A DNA stretch of 64,000 bases, from positions 124,001-188,000 of the forward strand of contig JAUILZ010000001.1 of the NCBI GenBank assembly GCA_030432755.1, written 5' to 3'. This document shows, piece by piece, positions 24,046 to 31,982 of the stretch; position 1 is the stretch's first letter, and the number at the start of each line of letters is the position of its first letter. Source of the stretch: Gammaproteobacteria bacterium (lineage in GTDB: Bacteria; Pseudomonadota; Gammaproteobacteria; Arenicellales; Poriferihabitantaceae). The notes beneath the pieces are model-generated. The model saw only the letters and a list, made by a program, of their open reading frames with translations, searched no databases and was not told where the DNA came from. Both the position numbers and the translations under genes were made by a program.

Positions 24046-25623
24046 ATGACGGAATCCCCCATCGCGGCGCAGGCTCGCGCCATCGGCTACGAGTGCCCGG
24101 AACGGTACAACGCCTCGCGACTGCTGTTCGACAACCTCGACCAGGGCCGTGGCGACGCGCCCGCCGTGATCACGGAGGACGGAGTGGTCAGCTACGCCGA
24201 ACTGGCCATCATGGCCAACCGCTTCGGCAACCTGCTGCTCTCCCGGGGACTCTCTCCGGGAACTCGGGTGATCCTCTTCATGGACGACGAGCCCGCCTAC
24301 CCCGCGGCGATCATGGGCGCGATGAAAGCCGGACTCGTGCCGATCCTGGTGAATACGCTGTCCACCCCCGATCTGCTGCGCTACTACATCGAGAACAGCG
24401 AGGCCGGCGCAGCGGTGGTATCGGAAGGGTTCGAAGAGTTGTTCACGCCCTCCCTGCTGGACGGCACCGCCTGCGCCACGCTGATTACCAGCGGCAGTGC
24501 CGAAACGCCCTGGCTGGACCGGGAGGCGGTGGCGGCTGCCAGCGACGAACTCGAGGAGGCGCCTACACGCCGGAATGACATGGCCTTCTGGATGTATTCC
24601 TCCGGCACCACGGGGCGTCCCAAGGGTGTGGTGCACCGCCACGAGGATGCGCTCTATACGCACGCAAGCTACGCGCGTCACGTCCTCAAGTTGAAACCCG
24701 GGGATGTCTGCTACTCGATCCCGAAGATCTTCTTCGCCTACGGCTTTGGTAACTCCGTGACCTTCCCCTTTGCCGCCGGCGCCGCGGCGCTGCTCGCCCG
24801 CGGCCGCCCGGAACCGGAACGAATCTTCAACCAGGTGCGGCAGTGCAGGCCGACCGTGCTCTTTGCACTGCCAACGGTGTATACCGCGTTGATGCGCCAC
24901 GAATCCGCCCGCGATGCCGACCTGTCGTCGGTGCGCCTGTGTATCTCGGCGGCCGAAGTGCTGTCGAGGGAGATCGCGGATGCATGGAAGGATCGATTCG
25001 ATCTGGCCATCGTCGAGGGCCTGGGATCCACCGAGGTACTGCATATCTACCTTTCCAACGAGGTGGACGAGCGCCGCTACGGTTCCGCGGGTCGCGCCGT
25101 ACCCGGATACGCCATTCGCCTGCGGGATGCCGAAGGCAACCTCCTCGAAGGCGCTGGCGAGGGGGTGATGGAGGTGGCCGGTACGTCTAACGCACGCGAG
25201 TACTGGAACCGCCCGGACAAGACGGCGGAGACCATGCGCGGCGAATGGATTTATACGGGCGACCGCTTTCGCCTCGACGAGGACGGCTTCTACTACTTCC
25301 TGGGGCGCGCGGACGACCTCGTCAAGGTGTCCGGCCAATGGCTCTGGCCCCTCGAGATCGAGATGACCCTGGCGGAGCATCCGAAGGTGCACGAATGTGC
25401 TGTGCTGGCGGAGGAATTACCTGACCGGCGCATGACCGTGGTGGCCTACGTGGTGCCGGTCGGCAATACGGTCGGGGATGATGCGCTGACAGAGGAACTG
25501 AAGGCTTTTGTCAAAAAGGCGCTGCTACCCTTCAAGTACCCGCGCCAGGTTCATTACCGCGACGAACTTCCCAAGACCGGCACCGGCAAGATCGACCGCC
25601 AGGCGCTCCGCAAAGGTAGCTAA
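24046..25623 (+). CDS. Benzoate-CoA ligase family (hydroxybenzoate-CoA ligase)
   Basis: A 525-residue adenylate-forming enzyme. It has the AMP-binding P-loop YSSGTTGRPKGVVHRHED, the GLGSTE segment, YTGDRF and the C-terminal catalytic Lys in TGTGKIDRQ. KIFFAYGFGNSVTFPF is characteristic of benzoate/4-hydroxybenzoate-CoA ligases. It is predicted to convert a hydroxybenzoate to its CoA thioester with ATP, feeding the adjacent CoA-dependent hydroxylase. It is the last gene of the operon, and its end overlaps the end of the convergent methyltransferase gene by 4 bp. Whether it prefers salicylate or 3-hydroxybenzoate is open. Confidence 0.85.
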   Translation: MTESPIAAQARAIGYECPERYNASRLLFDNLDQGRGDAPAVITEDGVVSYAELAIMANRFGNLLLSRGLSPGTRVILFMDDEPAYPAAIMGAMKAGLVPILVNTLSTPDLLRYYIENSEAGAAVVSEGFEELFTPSLLDGTACATLITSGSAETPWLDREAVAAASDELEEAPTRRNDMAFWMYSSGTTGRPKGVVHRHEDALYTHASYARHVLKLKPGDVCYSIPKIFFAYGFGNSVTFPFAAGAAALLARGRPEPERIFNQVRQCRPTVLFALPTVYTALMRHESARDADLSSVRLCISAAEVLSREIADAWKDRFDLAIVEGLGSTEVLHIYLSNEVDERRYGSAGRAVPGYAIRLRDAEGNLLEGAGEGVMEVAGTSNAREYWNRPDKTAETMRGEWIYTGDRFRLDEDGFYYFLGRADDLVKVSGQWLWPLEIEMTLAEHPKVHECAVLAEELPDRRMTVVAYVVPVGNTVGDDALTEELKAFVKKALLPFKYPRQVHYRDELPKTGTGKIDRQALRKGS

Positions 25624-26882
25624 CCGGGCGCTGCTTCCGTCGCCACCGGCCGTGCAACACGCCGGTGCCCTGACTTACCGCCGGGTACTGTCGACCATCG
25701 GCGGCGGTTGAAGTCGAGCCAGGTCGCGATCCCGAGGAGCGCAAAACCGGCTAACTCGGTAGCCATTTGGTATTCGATGAACATCGCATAAGCCAACAGG
25801 ACGAGGCCCGCCAGCGCCGTGATCAGCGGAACGATGGAGCGGTGCTTGCGCCAGCCGAAGCCGATGGCGATGCAGGCAAGGGCGGCGAAGCAGACGATGG
25901 CGCCAGCCCAGACGCCCTCGTTGAGCGCCATGGTCGCGCCCAGGGCGGACATCACCCCGACCGCGGCGAGCGTGCCATAGCAGGCCAACAGCGCGCCGGC
26001 AAAGGCCACAGAGCCCCAGAGGCCGCGCAGGCGCACCTGGCGGAGGAATCGCGAGGGATGTAACCGCTTTGACCAGTGCGCCAGCCACGAAGGCGCGGAC
26101 TGCGCGCGGCGCATGCGGATTTCCATGCCGTGGGCGCCGAACTGCTTCGCCACCTCGCGGGTATCGGCGCTCGGGCTGTGGGCGAAGTAGTCGTAGTCGC
26201 GGATCACCTCGACCTCCTCGAATCCCGCGTCACGGAACATGTCGAGATAGATCTCGTCCACCGTGGCTCCCACCACGCATTCCGCCCACAGGGCGGGATC
26301 GTCCTCGCAGTCCGGCGTGACCGGCCTGGCAATGACGATGTCCGCGATCTGAACCCGGCCGCCGGGTTTCGTGACGCGGAAAATCTCGCCGATGGCACGG
26401 CGCTTGTCCGGCACGAGGTTGAGGACCCCGTTGCTGGTGACGACATCCACGCTGGCGTCCGGCAGCGGGATGTTCTCGGCGTCACCCGAGAGGATTTCCA
26501 CGTTGCCGATTCCTTCCCCGGCAAGGATGCCTTCCAGCTTGCTGCGCATCGCCCGGGTGAGATCGAGCGCGATCACCCGGCCAGCGTCGCCGACCTGGCG
26601 CGCGGCTATCACCACGTCGGTACCCGATCCCGCGCCAACGTCCAGCACCGTGTCACCCTTTCGGACCACGTCGGCACGAAACGGATTGCCCACGCCGGCG
26701 AACGATTCGAGCGACCGCGCAGGAACCCTGTCAAGCATGGCCTCGTCATAGCCCGCCAGGCGACAGGCATCCGCGCCCACGGGGAAGTGCAGCGGCGCCG
26801 CCGGGTTGCGCGCCACCACGGTATACATCATCTGCACGGCCTCGCGGATCTGGTCCGCGGAGAATCCCATTACGGCTACCAT
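25620..26882 (-). CDS. ArsM-like SAM methyltransferase with membrane tail
   Basis: A 420-residue fusion. Residues ~60-250 are a class I methyltransferase close to arsenite methyltransferases: DVGAGSGTDVVIAAR (motif I), SGDAENIPLPD, NLVPDK and KPGGRVQIADIV. Residues ~290-395 hold about four hydrophobic segments (ACYGTLAAVGVMSALGA, AIVCFAALACIAIGFG and two more), like MerC-type membrane domains. In ArsM the motif before NLxPDK usually reads SNCV; here it is SNGV, so one catalytic-site cysteine seems lost, while ECVVGA keeps another. It follows the anti-sigma gene by 2 bp, so it is a likely ECF target. ATG 26870 is an alternative start. Confidence 0.7.
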   Translation of the reverse strand: MVAVMGFSADQIREAVQMMYTVVARNPAAPLHFPVGADACRLAGYDEAMLDRVPARSLESFAGVGNPFRADVVRKGDTVLDVGAGSGTDVVIAARQVGDAGRVIALDLTRAMRSKLEGILAGEGIGNVEILSGDAENIPLPDASVDVVTSNGVLNLVPDKRRAIGEIFRVTKPGGRVQIADIVIARPVTPDCEDDPALWAECVVGATVDEIYLDMFRDAGFEEVEVIRDYDYFAHSPSADTREVAKQFGAHGMEIRMRRAQSAPSWLAHWSKRLHPSRFLRQVRLRGLWGSVAFAGALLACYGTLAAVGVMSALGATMALNEGVWAGAIVCFAALACIAIGFGWRKHRSIVPLITALAGLVLLAYAMFIEYQMATELAGFALLGIATWLDFNRRRWSTVPGGKSGHRRVARPVATEAAPG

Positions 26883-26884
26883 GA

Positions 26885-27136
26885 CTAGAACCTCCTTATC
26901 AGTTTATTCAGTCTTTCGCGGACCTCGGGGGGCGGCTCCTCGGATGCGGCGCCGGACACCCGCCTGCGCAGGACTTTCTCGAACTCGGCGCGGCTGAAGC
27001 ATTCCCGGCAATGGCCCAGGTGATGTTCTATCTCCTCCGCGGTGAGGTCGTCCAATTCGCGGTCGAGCCAAGCGTAAAGCTTGCTCAGTACTTCTTCGCA
27101 GCTGATGCGGGCGATGTCATGCTCGTCCCCATTCAT
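26885..27136 (-). CDS. Zinc-finger anti-sigma factor
   Basis: An 83-residue soluble protein with the zf-HC2 signature H-x3-C-x2-C (HHLGHCRECF, residues ~42-51), as in ZAS-type anti-sigma factors such as RsrA or ChrR. No transmembrane segment is present, so it acts in the cytoplasm. Its start overlaps the sigma factor stop on the minus strand (ATGA), giving coupled translation. It should bind the ECF factor encoded just upstream and release it on thiol oxidation or metal stress. Confidence 0.88.
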   Translation of the reverse strand: MNGDEHDIARISCEEVLSKLYAWLDRELDDLTAEEIEHHLGHCRECFSRAEFEKVLRRRVSGAASEEPPPEVRERLNKLIRRF

Positions 27137-27804
27137 GTATCGACTCCGGGAACGAGCTCCGCATCCCTGGCATGCTGCCAGAGCGCATCCTGCATCTGCC
27201 GGCGAGCGCGATTGAGGCGGGAACGGATCGTGCCAACCGGGATGTCGAGCTCCGCCGCGGCTTCCTCGTAGGAATAGCCGAGAATCTCCACCAGTACCAG
27301 AACTACCCGGTAACCTTCGGCCAGTCCATCCAGCGCCGCGCTGATGTCCTCGTTCAACAGGCCGTTGACGAAGTTCTGCTCCGGCGTGCCGTACCACAGC
27401 AGAAACGGCTGGTGGAGGCGGGCGTACAGCGAATGGGAATCGTCGAGGTCGTCCGCCGTGGCGTCGTCGTCAAAGATCTCGCGGTGCGTCTTTCCGCGCC
27501 GCCAGCGGCTGATGAAGGTGTTGCTGAGGATGCGCATGATCCAGCCGTCGAATCGCTCGAGGTCGGCGAGCGCTTCGAAGCCGTTCCACGCTTTCACCAG
27601 GGTATCCGCTACCAGGTCCTCCGCATTGGCGGCATCGCGGGTGAAGCGCATCGCAGTGCCGTACATCCTGTCCATCAGGTCCGATACACGAGACTCGAAG
27701 AACTGCCTTCTGTCCTGTGTTTCAGTCACGCCTGACACCCACGCAAAGAAACGTGCCAATGCCCAGGGCGAAGGCGCGGTGTATGACTGGGTCGAGACGG
27801 ACAT
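27133..27804 (-). CDS. ECF RNA polymerase sigma factor
   Basis: A 223-residue sigma-70-family ECF factor. Region 2 includes RFTRDAANAEDLVADTLVKAW and RFDGWIMRILSNTFISRWRR; region 4 includes EGYRVVLVLVEILGYSYEEAAAELDIPVGTIRSRLNRARR. The linker of about 45 residues (HREIFDDDATADDL...) is long and acidic. ATG 27804 gives the full frame; an in-frame GTG at 27729 (start of VTETQDRRQFF) would remove a poorly conserved N-terminus. The gene is followed by its zinc-finger anti-sigma gene and the ArsM-like gene, and preceded by a matching ECF promoter. Confidence 0.9.
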   Translation of the reverse strand: MSVSTQSYTAPSPWALARFFAWVSGVTETQDRRQFFESRVSDLMDRMYGTAMRFTRDAANAEDLVADTLVKAWNGFEALADLERFDGWIMRILSNTFISRWRRGKTHREIFDDDATADDLDDSHSLYARLHQPFLLWYGTPEQNFVNGLLNEDISAALDGLAEGYRVVLVLVEILGYSYEEAAAELDIPVGTIRSRLNRARRQMQDALWQHARDAELVPGVDT

Positions 27805-27846
27805 GGGGATCAGGGTGGCAGTGAAGCGGATTGCCTGTTCCCAGAC

Positions 27847-27872
27847 GACGCATGAGCCGCCAGTAAGGTTCC
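27847..27872 (-). promoter_or_regulatory. ECF-type autoregulatory promoter
   Basis: On the minus strand GGAACC (27872-27867), 16 bp, then CGTC (27850-27847), the classical -35/-10 layout of ECF promoters. The -10 end is 43 nt before the sigma factor start codon, as expected for an autoregulated sigma/anti-sigma operon. Confidence 0.65.
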
Positions 27873-27976
27873 CGGATGGTGTTCATGAGATCAGGTTGCT
27901 GATTATCCGGAATTTATCGCCCTGGCAAAGCCAGGTACAACTATTCCGAATATCCCGAGTTTTCGGAAACCCGGGA

Positions 27977-28003
27977 TGCTCCGGACGCCCATCTCCCGGA
28001 GCA
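27977..28003 (-). terminator. Possible hairpin downstream of the DsrE gene
   Basis: TGCTCCGG (27977-27984) pairs with CCGGAGCA (27996-28003), a perfect 8-bp stem with an 11-nt loop, 35 bp past the DsrE stop. It is not followed by a T-tract. Confidence 0.3.
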
Positions 28004-28037
28004 CCCCATGGGTTACAGCGGAAAGCTGTGGCTGCGA

Positions 28038-28394
28038 TCAGGCGAGAGTGCGCGCTCCGCTGGCAAGAAACGCAATGGTCTTCGGCGCACCCGCGATCTC
28101 GACCCCCGGTAGAAGGTCGTCCGTGGAGACCCCGCGCGCCTTAGCGCAGGCTGGACAGAGCCAGATCTTGCCACCATTCTCGACAAATCCGTCGATCAAT
28201 CCACTCAGTGACTCGTAGCCGTCTACCCGGATGTCCGGGCGCGCCTTCTTCAACAGCAGATCGGTGGCGCCCGCGGTGGCAAATACCGCGGTTTCGTGTT
28301 CCTTCGCGCTGGTGTAGGCCAGGATAAAGGCAATTGTCGCTTTCTCGGCCTCGGCAGCGCCGTAGGAACAGTTGACCAGGAACTTGTCCGTCAT
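28038..28394 (-). CDS. DsrE family protein
   Basis: A 118-residue DsrE/DsrF-like protein. Starting at ATG 28394 (preceded by GAGGAG), it shows KATIAFILAYTSAKEHETAVFATAGATDLLL and a Cys pair in WLCPACAKARGV. These small alpha/beta proteins take part in sulfur transfer or are of unknown function in organisms lacking Dsr enzymes. No tus/dsr genes are nearby. It is monocistronic, oriented like the sigma operon but separated from it by 233 bp. Confidence 0.8.
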   Translation of the reverse strand: MTDKFLVNCSYGAAEAEKATIAFILAYTSAKEHETAVFATAGATDLLLKKARPDIRVDGYESLSGLIDGFVENGGKIWLCPACAKARGVSTDDLLPGVEIAGAPKTIAFLASGARTLA

Positions 28395-28513
28395 TTCATT
28401 TCTCCTCGTTGTTGTTGCAGGCATCGATCGGCAGATGGTTGCCGTATCGTTCGCGCCGGCAATGACGAGGGAACAGGTGGGATCGTTCCGGTTTCAGCGC
28501 GTGAAAACTACCG

Positions 28514-28538
28514 GGAACCTTTTGCATGGTGAAACGTC
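28514..28538 (+). promoter_or_regulatory. Possible second ECF promoter
   Basis: GGAACC (28514-28519), 15 bp, CGTC (28535-28538) on the plus strand. It shares GGGAACCTT with the sigma operon promoter but with one base less spacing. It lies 82 bp before the membrane glycosyltransferase-like gene. Confidence 0.35.
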
Positions 28539-28620
28539 CAGGTCTCTTCGTGCCTACCGTAATGCAGTGGAGGGTGCAACACGCTGCTAATATCCTGTCA
28601 CACCCAATCCGGAGCCCTGC

Positions 28621-30141
28621 ATGGCTCACACGAAGAACAGGAAGCTCATGCTGTCAATCGGGCTCGTGGTTGTGGCCATGGCGCCGTTGGCAGCGGCGTT
28701 CGTGTACAAGGAGTTTCTTCATCACAGGCCGTACTGGGTGATCCACTACGATCCCGAGATGGCCTACTACCAGTCGGGCCTCGATGTGGCGCAGGGGAAA
28801 CTTCCGTTTCACACGGACCACCCGGGCACGCCGGTTCAGTATCTCGCCGCTGTGGCGATCAAGACCTTTGGGGATGGTGTGTTGCAAGTTCCCCAGGTGC
28901 TAATGTGGACTCGCGTCATGCTACTTGCCTTAGTGTCAGCGAGCGTGGCTCTGATGCTTGCGACGTTATTCCGATCTATACCATGGCCTCTGGGGCTGGC
29001 TGGGGTATGGACCTACTACATTTCCGGGCAAGCCCTGCGTTACTTTGACCTCGTGACACCGGAAGCGCTTTACCTGCCTGCCACTGCCCTATTCGCGACG
29101 GCGATATGGAGACAGGTCTTCAAGCCGCCGTCACGCGTGGCATTGCTGGTATCCGGCGCCACACTTGGCGTTTGCGTCTCGCTGAAATTCCTGTTTCTGG
29201 CCTGGGTGCCGGCTCTCGCTGTACTGGCATGGCTCGACACACGCACGGGCCGCGGTATCACGCGCCTTATCAATACCGCAATCGCGGTCGGGGGCGTCTG
29301 CCTGGGTTTCCTGATGGTAACAATGCCAATAGCAGGAACTTACGACAAGATGTTTTCGTGGCTGATCAACTTGCTGACCCACGACGGAGCTTACGGTTCC
29401 GGAGATCTGGCCTGGCCGACGTTCTCAGACTGGTTGAACGCCTTGGGCTCGGCTGTTGGGTCTGCGAAAGCGTGGTACTTGTGGTCCGTCGCCCTTCTGA
29501 CTGGGTGCGCGTTTACCATCTATGCGCAAAGGACCGGGAGCGACGGACGCCAGACTGACCAGGGGCCGCTCCGATTACTTGTTTTCCTGTCGCTTGCCAT
29601 GATCTTGTCCCACGGATTACTCGTGAGAGGATTTGCCATTCGCTACCTGATGCCGATGGCAATCCTGGGAGTACTGGCGTTTGCATTACTTCTAAGACTG
29701 CACAATGTTCGGAAGTGGCGGCTGCGCACCTGGTTGCCACTGGCAATCGTTTCCGTACTGTTGGTCAAGAACGGCCTTCATGAAATCAAGATCCATGACG
29801 GAATCGTGGTTGCGGGCACGGAGATGAGTCGGACCTTTGACGAAATTGTACGACGGGACTCAGGCGAGGACGTACACCCGGTGGTAGTATTCAGCTTCCG
29901 CGTGCCGAGGCAGTCTTACGCCGACAGGTTGTTTTCGAAAGCGCCTCGCCAGAATGTTCTCGATAGAGTTCATCCCCGCGAAGGGCACTACAAACCATGG
30001 TCCCGAGAATTGCGATTGCCTGGCACCGCGACATCCTGGGACTACCTTGTCATTCGCGAGAAGGATATCGCCGATTTCCCAGGCCCGACAGGAAGGGTTG
30101 TAGAGACACTGGGGGAGTACACCGTCGTTGCGGCGCGTTGA
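28621..30141 (+). CDS. Polytopic membrane protein, ArnT/PMT-like (GT39/GT83 fold)
   Basis: A 506-residue membrane protein with about ten hydrophobic segments and a C-terminal soluble part (from ~410). The first extracytoplasmic loop after helix 1 holds HYDPEMAYYQSGLDVAQGKLP and HTDHPGTP, like the acidic loop of GT-C glycosyltransferases that use lipid-linked sugars. No sugar gene lies beside it, so acceptor and donor are unknown. Its codon use is visibly less GC-biased (many TTG, GTT, ACT codons) than neighbours, suggesting recent acquisition. The ATG is preceded by GGAGCC. Confidence 0.6.
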   Translation: MAHTKNRKLMLSIGLVVVAMAPLAAAFVYKEFLHHRPYWVIHYDPEMAYYQSGLDVAQGKLPFHTDHPGTPVQYLAAVAIKTFGDGVLQVPQVLMWTRVMLLALVSASVALMLATLFRSIPWPLGLAGVWTYYISGQALRYFDLVTPEALYLPATALFATAIWRQVFKPPSRVALLVSGATLGVCVSLKFLFLAWVPALAVLAWLDTRTGRGITRLINTAIAVGGVCLGFLMVTMPIAGTYDKMFSWLINLLTHDGAYGSGDLAWPTFSDWLNALGSAVGSAKAWYLWSVALLTGCAFTIYAQRTGSDGRQTDQGPLRLLVFLSLAMILSHGLLVRGFAIRYLMPMAILGVLAFALLLRLHNVRKWRLRTWLPLAIVSVLLVKNGLHEIKIHDGIVVAGTEMSRTFDEIVRRDSGEDVHPVVVFSFRVPRQSYADRLFSKAPRQNVLDRVHPREGHYKPWSRELRLPGTATSWDYLVIREKDIADFPGPTGRVVETLGEYTVVAAR

Positions 30142-30181
30142 AGATGGCAGTCGCCTCGGTACAATAGGTTGCGCTTTTGCT

Positions 30182-30781
30182 CTATCGTACACCGGCATCG
30201 TTGCCGGGTTTCCACTTGATGTTGCAGCCCACGGAGGGTTTCTGATCGGCCGGTACCGGCGTGTCCAGGATCAGCGCATCCATCGCCGCGATCAGGTCCG
30301 CGCCCGTGGGGGTGCTGGTGGCGTCGTAGTTGCCGGAGGAAATGCGCCGCGGCCGGGTTTCGTCGAACTGGCCGTGGTAGACGAGCTTGCGATCCCCGTC
30401 GAAAAGGTAGATGTCCGGCGTGCATGCGGCGTCATAAGCCCTGGCCACCTCCTGGGATTCGTCCAGCAGGTAGGGGAATGGATAGCCTCTCCGGGTCTTT
30501 TCCCGGATCATGTTTTCCAGGCTGTCGTCGGGATAGGCTTCCGTGTCATTACTGTTGATCGCGACGAAGCCGATGCCCTTTGCCTGGTATTCACCGGCTA
30601 CTTCCGCCAGCCTGTCGGCGATGTGGATCACGTAGGGGCAGTGATTGCAGATGAACAGCACCACGGTGCCGACGGCGCCCTGGCGATCGGCGAGGCTGAC
30701 CGTTTCCCCCTCGGTTGAGGGCAGGGCGAAGTCGGGCGCGGTGGTGCCGAGGGGCAGGGACGAGGAAGGGGTCAGAGTCAT
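30182..30781 (-). CDS. Thioredoxin-like redoxin family protein
   Basis: A 199-residue AhpC/TSA-redoxin fold protein. The redox motif is CNHCPYV in VVLFICNHCPYVIHIADRL, with cis-Pro strand AACTPDIYLFDG and HGQFDETRP. This subgroup, thioredoxin family proteins with the CNHCPYV motif, has no defined substrate; a role in thiol redox is likely. There is no signal peptide, so it is cytoplasmic. It lies 22 bp downstream of the DUF1328 gene on the same strand and is probably co-transcribed with it. Confidence 0.85.
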   Translation of the reverse strand: MTLTPSSSLPLGTTAPDFALPSTEGETVSLADRQGAVGTVVLFICNHCPYVIHIADRLAEVAGEYQAKGIGFVAINSNDTEAYPDDSLENMIREKTRRGYPFPYLLDESQEVARAYDAACTPDIYLFDGDRKLVYHGQFDETRPRRISSGNYDATSTPTGADLIAAMDALILDTPVPADQKPSVGCNIKWKPGNDAGVR

Positions 30782-30803
30782 GGCTTGTTCGGAAGTTGTC
30801 TGC

Positions 30804-30968
30804 TCAGACGCGGGGTTTTCGCCCCGTGATCAGCAGGATGACAAACAGTATGAGAAAGAGTACGAACAGGATTTTCGCGATTCCGGCCGCGGTACCGGCG
30901 ATTCCGGTGAAACCCAGCAACCCGGCGACGATAGCAACGACGAGAAAGATCAGCGCCCAGTTCAACAT
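30804..30968 (-). CDS. DUF1328 small membrane protein
   Basis: A 54-residue protein starting [20 protein letters not shown] and continuing [20 protein letters not shown] to a short basic tail GRKPRV. It is the DUF1328/YtjA type: two hydrophobic helices, stress-associated in many proteobacteria but with no known mechanism. A GGAGAT ribosome site lies 7 bp before the ATG. It is divergent from the Crp/Fnr gene, and the palindrome at 31026 lies between them. Confidence 0.88.
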   Translation of the reverse strand: MLNWALIFLVVAIVAGLLGFTGIAGTAAGIAKILFVLFLILFVILLITGRKPRV

Positions 30969-31025
30969 GTTTCATATCTCCGTGGAAAGTAACTTGTATT
31001 CTCCGGATTTCAGATCGCGGTGCAT

Positions 31026-31037
31026 TAACATATGTTG
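31026..31037. promoter_or_regulatory. Palindrome TAACATATGTTG
   Basis: Contains the perfect 10-bp palindrome AACATATGTT, in the gap between the divergent DUF1328 and Crp/Fnr genes. A close relative (TAACAAATGTTA) precedes the next gene downstream at 31909. Confidence 0.4.
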
Positions 31038-31107
31038 CGTGCCCACCGACCGTGGTGCATCGGGCCAATTGCGCCCGGCCCGCACAACAACGATATCATG
31101 CGAATGA

Positions 31108-31875
31108 GTGAATATGGACAGGAACCATCTGCGTTACAGGCTTGCCGCGCTTGATTTCCTCGAAGAAGAGGACTGGTCGTTGCTCGACCGGTTGCTGGAG
31201 CGTCACCAGTTTGCGACACCCGGCGAGATCGTGGTCCTGGAGAAACAGGAACTCAAGCTCACCCGCGTCATTCTCTCCGGATGGGGCTTTCGATTTCGCA
31301 GTCTGCCGGACGGACGGCGCCAGATCCTGAATTTTCTCGTCCCCGGCGACGTGGTGGGGTATTACGCCACGGTCATCGCGCGATCCGACTGCGGCGTCGA
31401 GGCGCTGACCGACATGGAATATGCCGTGTTTCCCGCCAGCGACCTGGTCGAGGTCAGTAGAACGAACCCCCGGCTGATGCTGGCGCTGGGCTGGATTGCC
31501 GGTCAGTCCGAGCGCATCCTCGACGAGCAGATAACGCGCATTGGCAGCCGCAATGCGCGTATCCGCATGGCGCACATGCTGGTGGAGTTGTACGTTCGAT
31601 TGCGCAAGGCCGGCCTCGACCGTGATCAGTCCAGCGCCCTGCCGGTCACCCAGGCGATTCTGGCAGATGCCCTGGGGATGAGCGCGGTCCACGCCAATCG
31701 AACCTTTCGATCCCTGGCGGCCCAGGGCTGGATCAGCCGGGAACATGGCGCCATTCGCCTGGAGGACATACGAAAATTGTCGGCAATCGCCTCGTTCGAT
31801 CATGACTATCTCGACCACGGAGAGGTTCCACCGCCGACGCTTGGCGCGATCGAGGACGCATTGTCTCCGGACTGA
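31108..31875 (+). CDS. Crp/Fnr family transcriptional regulator
   Basis: A 255-residue regulator with an N-terminal cyclic-nucleotide-binding-like beta barrel (GEIVVLEKQELKLTRVILSGWGF, then LPDGRRQILNFLVPGDVVGYYA), a long dimerisation helix and a C-terminal winged helix (VTQAILADALGMSAVHANRTFRSLAAQGWI). No Fnr-type N-terminal cysteine cluster is present, so it is not an oxygen-sensing Fnr. The effector is unknown. The start is GTG 31108 or ATG 31114. The flanking palindromes at 31026 and 31909 suggest autoregulation and control of adjacent stress genes. Confidence 0.88.
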   Translation: MNMDRNHLRYRLAALDFLEEEDWSLLDRLLERHQFATPGEIVVLEKQELKLTRVILSGWGFRFRSLPDGRRQILNFLVPGDVVGYYATVIARSDCGVEALTDMEYAVFPASDLVEVSRTNPRLMLALGWIAGQSERILDEQITRIGSRNARIRMAHMLVELYVRLRKAGLDRDQSSALPVTQAILADALGMSAVHANRTFRSLAAQGWISREHGAIRLEDIRKLSAIASFDHDYLDHGEVPPPTLGAIEDALSPD

Positions 31876-31908
31876 GACACCGCCGAAGGCGATTCCGGCG
31901 CTATGATT

Positions 31909-31920
31909 TAACAAATGTTA
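31909..31920. promoter_or_regulatory. Palindrome TAACAAATGTTA
   Basis: A TAACA-AA-TGTTA perfect-arm palindrome, 63 bp before the coiled-coil gene at 31983 and just after the Crp/Fnr gene. It matches the arms of the palindrome at 31026. Confidence 0.4.
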
Positions 31921-31982
31921 TGGCCGTGTCGGTTTGGCCGTCCTATGCTGGTAAGTACAGTTACCAACAACGGAGAACGACC

